Positions 33,784 to 37,999 of a stretch of 37,999 nucleotides of DNA are shown piece after piece (positions within the stretch are counted from its first letter, which is position 1; each line of letters begins with the position of its first letter). Origin of the DNA: Pseudomonadota bacterium (GTDB lineage: Bacteria; Pseudomonadota; Alphaproteobacteria; Rhizobiales; Methylopilaceae); assembly GCA_023388965.1 (NCBI GenBank), contig JAEWFF010000011.1, positions 1 to 37,999 on the forward strand, given 5' to 3'. The notes beneath the pieces are model-generated. The model was not told where the DNA came from. It saw nothing but the letters and a program-made list of their open reading frames with translations, and did not search any database. The translations under genes were made by a program, and so were the position numbers.

Positions 33784-33860
33784 GCGTCCTCCGGTCTGTT
33801 GATCGTCGCGCGGGCCGCGCCCGCGCGCAAGCACCTGTTATCGTCCCTGCCCTCCGCGCC

Positions 33861-35027
33861 TCAGCGCAGCAGCCGCCGGAGCGCGAGCGCCGCGAACATC
33901 GCGCCTAGCGCAAGCGCGATGCAGGCAATGAGCGCCGCGCGGGTGCCGAAATGCTCGATCAGCAAAGCGAACAGGAACGGCGCCAGCGCCGCCGCAACGA
34001 AACCGGGTATCAGCAGCGCGCCCGTGCGTGCGCCGTAGATGCGGTGATCGAACATCAGGAGCGGCAGCGTGCCCTGCGTGATCGACAATATTCCGTGGCC
34101 CGCGCCGTAGAACAGCACAAAGACGGCGGCAGCGATCCATGACGCGCCGCCCGTCAGCGCGCCGCCGAAGGCGAGGGCTGCCACCGCCATCGCGCCGATG
34201 GTCAGGCGCACGGGATGTATGTGCGTACCCCAGACGACCTGCCAGAAGCGTCCCGCGACCTGGCCGATGCCGCGCAGGCCCCCGATCGTCACCGCCGCGC
34301 CGAGCGCGACGCCGAGCCCCGTCAGAAGCGTGACGAGATGCGCCGCCATGGCCGAGGACAGGAAATGCGACAGGGCGAAAATGATCGCGTACAGACGCCC
34401 GGCGGCAAGCGTTTTGCGGGCATCGAGCGGCGGCGCAAAATCCCTGCCGTTTTCGTCGCCCGGCGGCGCCTCGAAACGGCTTTGCGGCAAAGCCAGATGC
34501 AGGGGGATCGTCGCCAGCAGGCACAGCGCATAAACGACAAGCGCGCCGCGCCAGCCGAAATGCTCCGCCAGAACATGGCCGAAAGGCCAGAACACGGTCG
34601 AGGCCAGACCGCCGAGAAGCGTGATCTTCGACATGGCCGGGCCGGAGTCCGGTCCGCCGATCCGCGCCAGCACGGCGAACGCCGCGTCATACAGGGTCAG
34701 GCGCATCGCGATCCCGATCAGCGCCCAGGCCGCGTAATGCGGCAGCACCGTTTGCGCCCACGCCATGAGAGCGCACCCCGCCGCGCCGCACAAAGCGCCG
34801 GCGATCATGATCCAGCGCCCGCCATGGCGATCGATCAGGCGGCCGGCCGGCGCCGACAGCGCCGCCATGATCAGCAGAGCGAGGGTGAAACCGCCATGTA
34901 TGGTCGAGAGCGGCCAATCGAGATCGTGCGCCATGCGCTCGCCGAGCACGCCGGCGAGATAATAGGTCGTGCCCCAGGATATGAGGAGCGAGGAACCGAG
35001 AAGGAGAACCGTGCGGCCGGCAATCAT
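33861..35027 (-). CDS. Major facilitator superfamily transporter
   Basis: A 388-residue protein with 12 predicted membrane helices. It begins MIAGRTVLLLGSSLLISWGTTYYLAGVLGERM, and the loop between helices 2 and 3 has APAGRLIDRHGGRW, the MFS signature. The WGTTYYLAGV opening is common in oxalate/monocarboxylate-type MFS members, but the substrate is not predictable. The ATG at 35027 follows a possible TTG at 35036. It is followed at a 77-base distance by the antiporter gene on the same strand. The 129 bases between it and the yggS stop show nothing recognisable. Confidence 0.9.
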   Translation of the reverse strand: MIAGRTVLLLGSSLLISWGTTYYLAGVLGERMAHDLDWPLSTIHGGFTLALLIMAALSAPAGRLIDRHGGRWIMIAGALCGAAGCALMAWAQTVLPHYAAWALIGIAMRLTLYDAAFAVLARIGGPDSGPAMSKITLLGGLASTVFWPFGHVLAEHFGWRGALVVYALCLLATIPLHLALPQSRFEAPPGDENGRDFAPPLDARKTLAAGRLYAIIFALSHFLSSAMAAHLVTLLTGLGVALGAAVTIGGLRGIGQVAGRFWQVVWGTHIHPVRLTIGAMAVAALAFGGALTGGASWIAAAVFVLFYGAGHGILSITQGTLPLLMFDHRIYGARTGALLIPGFVAAALAPFLFALLIEHFGTRAALIACIALALGAMFAALALRRLLR

Positions 35028-35156
35028 CGGGCGCAAGAGTGCCTGTACGGCGCGGTCAGGGGAAACAATGTTTTGTCATGGCGGGTATTCGGGCCTGCCA
35101 TGGGACATATCGATGGCTCAGGCCGTCCCGGCCGTTTTCTTCCTTGGAAGAGAGGC

Positions 35157-35819
35157 TCACCGCGCCCCGAAAATCGCGCTGCCGACCCGCACCGAGGTTG
35201 CGCCGAGGGCGATGGCGCTCTCGTAATCGCCGCTCATGCCCATCGACAATTCCGCAAGGCCGTTGCGTCCGGCGATCTTGTCGAGCAGCGCGAAATGCGG
35301 CGCGGGGTTTTCATCGAAGGGCGGAATGCACATCAGCCCGGCCGGATCGAGCCCGTATGTCTCCCGGCATTCGGCGATGAACGCATCGGCCGCCTCGGGC
35401 AGAATGCCGGCCTTCTGTTCTTCGGCACCCGTGTTCACCTGAACGAACAGTTTCGGCAAAGCGAGCCCCCGCCCCTTCAGCTTCGCCAGTTCCTTCGCGA
35501 GATTGGGACGGTCCAGAGTATGGATGACGTCGAAAAGCTCCACGGCATCCTTCGCCTTGTTGGTCTGCAGCGGGCCGATGAGATGCAGTTCGAGATCGGG
35601 GAATTCGGCCTTGAGCGCCGGCCATTTGCCCTGAGCTTCCTGAACCCGGTTTTCGCCGAAGACGCGCTGGCCGGCCGCAATCGCGCCACGCATGTCGTCG
35701 GGCCCGAAAGTCTTTCCGACGGCGATCAGCTTGACCGATCCCGGGTCGCGCCCGCCGGACTTTTCGGCGGCGGCGATGCGGGCGCGGGTTTCTTCGAGAT
35801 TTGAGGCGATGGTCATCAT
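35157..35819 (-). CDS. yggS: YggS-family pyridoxal phosphate homeostasis protein
   Basis: A 220-residue PLP-binding TIM-barrel protein (PLPBP/YggS). The PLP lysine is Lys36 (LIAVGKTFG); FGENRVQEAQGKW, HLIGPLQTNKAK and LSMGMSGDYESAIALGATSVRVGSAIFG are family blocks. It keeps PLP and amino acid levels in balance rather than catalysing a known reaction. Two adjacent ATGs (35819 and 35816) are possible starts. Repeat A copy 3 begins at base 35821, directly against the start codon, so its ribosome-binding region is made of repeat sequence. Confidence 0.95.
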   Translation of the reverse strand: MMTIASNLEETRARIAAAEKSGGRDPGSVKLIAVGKTFGPDDMRGAIAAGQRVFGENRVQEAQGKWPALKAEFPDLELHLIGPLQTNKAKDAVELFDVIHTLDRPNLAKELAKLKGRGLALPKLFVQVNTGAEEQKAGILPEAADAFIAECRETYGLDPAGLMCIPPFDENPAPHFALLDKIAGRNGLAELSMGMSGDYESAIALGATSVRVGSAIFGAR

Positions 35820-35820
35820 A

Positions 35821-35933
35821 TGTCCCGGAAGTGGCACAGCCACTGCCCGGGACCCATACTCCGTGGGCCCGGCGATTGAAACCGAAAGGACGCGGCGTAT
35901 GGGTCCCGGGCTCCGCTTCGCGGCCCCGGGACA
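35821..35933. repeat. Mosaic palindromic repeat A, copy 3 (shortest form)
   Basis: This is the simplest copy. Hairpin 1 is GTCCCGG (35822-35828) with CCGGGAC (35847-35853) and an inner AGTGGC/GCCACT stem; the central stem is 35849-35858 with 35898-35907; hairpin 3 is GTCCCGGG (35903-35910) with CCCGGGAC (35925-35932). It occupies most of the divergent yggS-leuS gap and lacks the nested palindromes of copies 1 and 2. Confidence 0.88.
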
Positions 35934-36001
35934 CACGGCATTGACCCGGCGCGGCATTGCGGCCAATTTCCCGGCTCTTTTCCGGCAGAGAATTGGGAAC
36001 C

Positions 36002-37999
36002 ATGACAGCGGAGCGCTACGACGCCCGGACCGCCGAGCCGAAATGGCAGAAGGCCTGGGACGAGGCAAAGACATTCGAGACAAGCAACGACGATCCGCGC
36101 CCCAAATATTATGTGCTGGAGATGTTCCCCTATCCGTCGGGGCGCATCCATATGGGTCATGTCCGCAATTACGCGATGGGCGATGTCGTTGCCCGGGTGA
36201 AGCGGGCCAAGGGCTTCAACGTCCTGCACCCAATGGGCTGGGACGCGTTCGGCCTGCCGGCGGAGAACGCCGCGATGGAGCGCAAGGTCCATCCGCGCGA
36301 CTGGACCTATTCGAACATCGCCACCATGCGCGGCCAGCTCAAAAGCATGGGCCTGTCGCTCGACTGGTCGCGCGAGATCGCGACCTGCGATCCCACTTAT
36401 TACAAGCACCAGCAGAAGCTGTTTCTCGATTTCCTCAAGGCAGGCCTGGTCTCCCGCAAGAAATCGCGCGTCAACTGGGACCCGGTGGACCAGACCGTGC
36501 TCGCCAACGAGCAGGTGATCGACGGCCATGGCTGGCGCTCCGGCGCGCCGGTCGAATTGCGCGAACTGACACAATGGTTCCTGAAGATCACGGACTATTC
36601 CGACGAGCTTCTGTCGGCGCTCGATAAACTCGACCGCTGGCCGGAAAAGGTCCGGTTGATGCAGAAGAACTGGATCGGCAAATCCGAGGGCCTTCTGGCG
36701 CGCTTCGCACTCGAAGGCGCGCCGGATGGTCTGACGGAAGTCGAAGTCTATACGACGCGGCCCGACACTTTGTTCGGCGCGGCCTTCGTCGCGGTCGCGC
36801 CCGATCATCCGATCGCAAGGGCGGCCGCCGCCTCGGACAAGAAGCTCACCGCCTTCATTGAGGAAGCGCGCAAGACCGGCACTTCCGCCGCCGCCATCGA
36901 GACCGCGGAAAAGCACGGCTACGACACGGGCATCGCGGCGGTGCATCCGCTCGATCCATCGCGCAAGGTCCCGGTCTATGTCGCGAATTTCATCCTGATG
37001 GATTACGGCACCGGCGCCATTTTCGGCTGCCCGGCGCACGACCAGCGCGACTTCGAATTCGCCACCAAATACCGCCTGCCCATCGTCCGCGTCGTCAAGA
37101 ACGGCCCGGAGGACGAGGCCCAGGTGCCGCTGCTGGAGGCCGATCCGGAAGAGACCGGCATCATGGTCAATTCCGAATTCCTCGACGGTATGTCCGTACA
37201 GGAGGCCAAGGACGCGGTCGCCTCGAAGCTGGAAACGGCCACGCTGGACGGGCGCCCGGTCGGCAAACGCCAGACCAATTACCGCCTGCGCGATTGGGGC
37301 ATTTCGCGCCAGCGCTATTGGGGCTGCCCGATCCCCATCGTGCATTGCGAAGCGTGCGGCGCGGTGCCGGTGCCCGACGAGCAGCTTCCGGTGACGCTGC
37401 CGGACGACATTACATTCGACCGGCCGGGCAATCCGCTCGACCATCATCCGAGCTGGAAGAACGTGCCTTGCCCGTCCTGCGGCGCGCCCGCGCGGCGTGA
37501 GACGGACACGATGGACACGTTTGTCGATTCGTCGTGGTATTTCGCGCGCTTCACCGCGCCGGACCGTACCGACGTTCCGCTCGACCGCGCCATCGCGGAT
37601 CACTGGCTGCCGGTCGATCAGTATATCGGCGGCATCGAGCACGCGATCCTGCACCTGCTCTATTCGCGCTTCTTCGCCCGCGCCATGAAGGCGACGGGTC
37701 ATCTCAACGCGGTCGAGGAGCCTTTCGAAGGCCTTTTCACGCAGGGCATGGTGGTTCACGAAACCTACAAGGGTCCGGGCGGCTGGGTCACGCCGGCCGA
37801 GATCACCATCTCGGAAGCCGATGGCCGGCGCAGCGCAGTGATGACCGCGTCGGGCGCGCCGGTCGAGATCGGCTCGATCGAGAAAATGTCGAAGTCGAAG
37901 AAGAACGTGGTTGATCCCGACGACATCATCGCCAGCTACGGCGCCGACACGGCGCGCTGGTTCATGCTGTCGGATTCGCCGCCCGAGCGCGACGTGATC
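36002..37999 (+). CDS. leuS: Leucyl-tRNA synthetase (3' end outside window)
   Basis: The first 666 codons of a class I aminoacyl-tRNA synthetase; homologues are about 860-880 residues, so the C-terminal anticodon-binding part is missing. HMGH (residues 50-53, in FPYPSGRIHMGHVRNY) and KMSKS (628-632) form the active site. The editing domain (about 225-420) has TTRPDTLFG and GTGAIFGCPAHDQRDFEFA. A zinc-type cysteine motif CEACG and CPSCG is at about 450-500. The ATG at 36002 is preceded by TTGGGAACC. It diverges from yggS, with repeat A copy 3 between them. Confidence 0.98.
   Translation, partial: MTAERYDARTAEPKWQKAWDEAKTFETSNDDPRPKYYVLEMFPYPSGRIHMGHVRNYAMGDVVARVKRAKGFNVLHPMGWDAFGLPAENAAMERKVHPRDWTYSNIATMRGQLKSMGLSLDWSREIATCDPTYYKHQQKLFLDFLKAGLVSRKKSRVNWDPVDQTVLANEQVIDGHGWRSGAPVELRELTQWFLKITDYSDELLSALDKLDRWPEKVRLMQKNWIGKSEGLLARFALEGAPDGLTEVEVYTTRPDTLFGAAFVAVAPDHPIARAAAASDKKLTAFIEEARKTGTSAAAIETAEKHGYDTGIAAVHPLDPSRKVPVYVANFILMDYGTGAIFGCPAHDQRDFEFATKYRLPIVRVVKNGPEDEAQVPLLEADPEETGIMVNSEFLDGMSVQEAKDAVASKLETATLDGRPVGKRQTNYRLRDWGISRQRYWGCPIPIVHCEACGAVPVPDEQLPVTLPDDITFDRPGNPLDHHPSWKNVPCPSCGAPARRETDTMDTFVDSSWYFARFTAPDRTDVPLDRAIADHWLPVDQYIGGIEHAILHLLYSRFFARAMKATGHLNAVEEPFEGLFTQGMVVHETYKGPGGWVTPAEITISEADGRRSAVMTASGAPVEIGSIEKMSKSKKNVVDPDDIIASYGADTARWFMLSDSPPERDVI

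Noticed and set aside
31915..34038. Plus-strand open frame (about 707 codons) opposite the Kef-type antiporter
   Set aside because: Its composition is His/Asp/Arg/Gln-rich shadow, while the minus strand gives clear membrane helices and a TrkA-N domain.
35934..36001. TTGACC (35941-35946) as a -35 box for leuS
   Set aside because: No acceptable -10 hexamer occurs 16-18 bases downstream, so I did not list it as a promoter.
35816..37759. Long minus-strand open frame (about 647 codons) opposite leuS
   Set aside because: leuS is intact in the plus frame with HIGH and KMSKS motifs; the antisense frame also runs through repeat A and is not protein-like.

Overview
The window looks like chromosomal core DNA of an alphaproteobacterium, most likely of the order Hyphomicrobiales (Rhizobiales). 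The evidence is the high GC content, the gene order tsaB-rimI-fur-plsC-miaB-phoH-ybeY-corC-lnt-XRE-metK-trmB followed by rimP-nusA-ylxR-infB-rbfA-truB-rpsO-pnp, a fabA-fabB-fabI operon, an Omp25/31-type beta-barrel, a periplasmic-type BTLCP cysteine proteinase, and dispersed palindromic repeats of the CATCCTGAGGAGCC and CCTCTCCCCGC kinds. I cannot name a genus from sequence alone.

Layout: 1-2.7 kb holds the glycine-rich tail of a truncated gene, a terminator, and three minus-strand genes (BTLCP proteinase, PfkB-family kinase, one hypothetical). 2.8-15.4 kb is a long plus-strand run: trpS, a 44-residue membrane peptide, a NifU-like Fe-S carrier, t6A synthesis (tsaB), rimI, a Fur/Mur regulator, plsC, the tRNA/rRNA maturation genes miaB, phoH-like and ybeY, corC, lnt, an XRE regulator, metK and trmB. 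Many of these genes are joined by 1-4 base overlaps, so they are probably co-transcribed in blocks. 15.4-17.1 kb is a minus-strand insert: an EamA transporter and a Tat-type superoxide dismutase gene broken by a single-base frameshift. 17.1-27 kb is the transcription/translation block rimP to pnp. 27.2-35.8 kb is mostly minus strand: an ArgO/LysE exporter between two near-identical terminators, a double beta-barrel outer membrane protein, the unsaturated fatty acid operon fabA-fabB-fabI, a Kef-type antiporter, an MFS transporter and a YggS PLP-homeostasis protein. leuS starts at 36.0 kb and runs off the end.

I saw no rRNA, tRNA, CRISPR array, transposase, phage gene or toxin-antitoxin pair, and no clear undescribed multi-gene system. 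The less ordinary content lies between and at the edges of genes. It includes a mosaic palindromic element in three copies with nested inner palindromes, a cloverleaf-like repeat inside the infB-rbfA transcript, and duplicated terminators around argO. There is also a hairpin covering the rimP ribosome-binding site, two apparent CTG starts in CTGA stop/start overlaps, a frameshifted exported SOD, and a tandemly duplicated beta-barrel protein.
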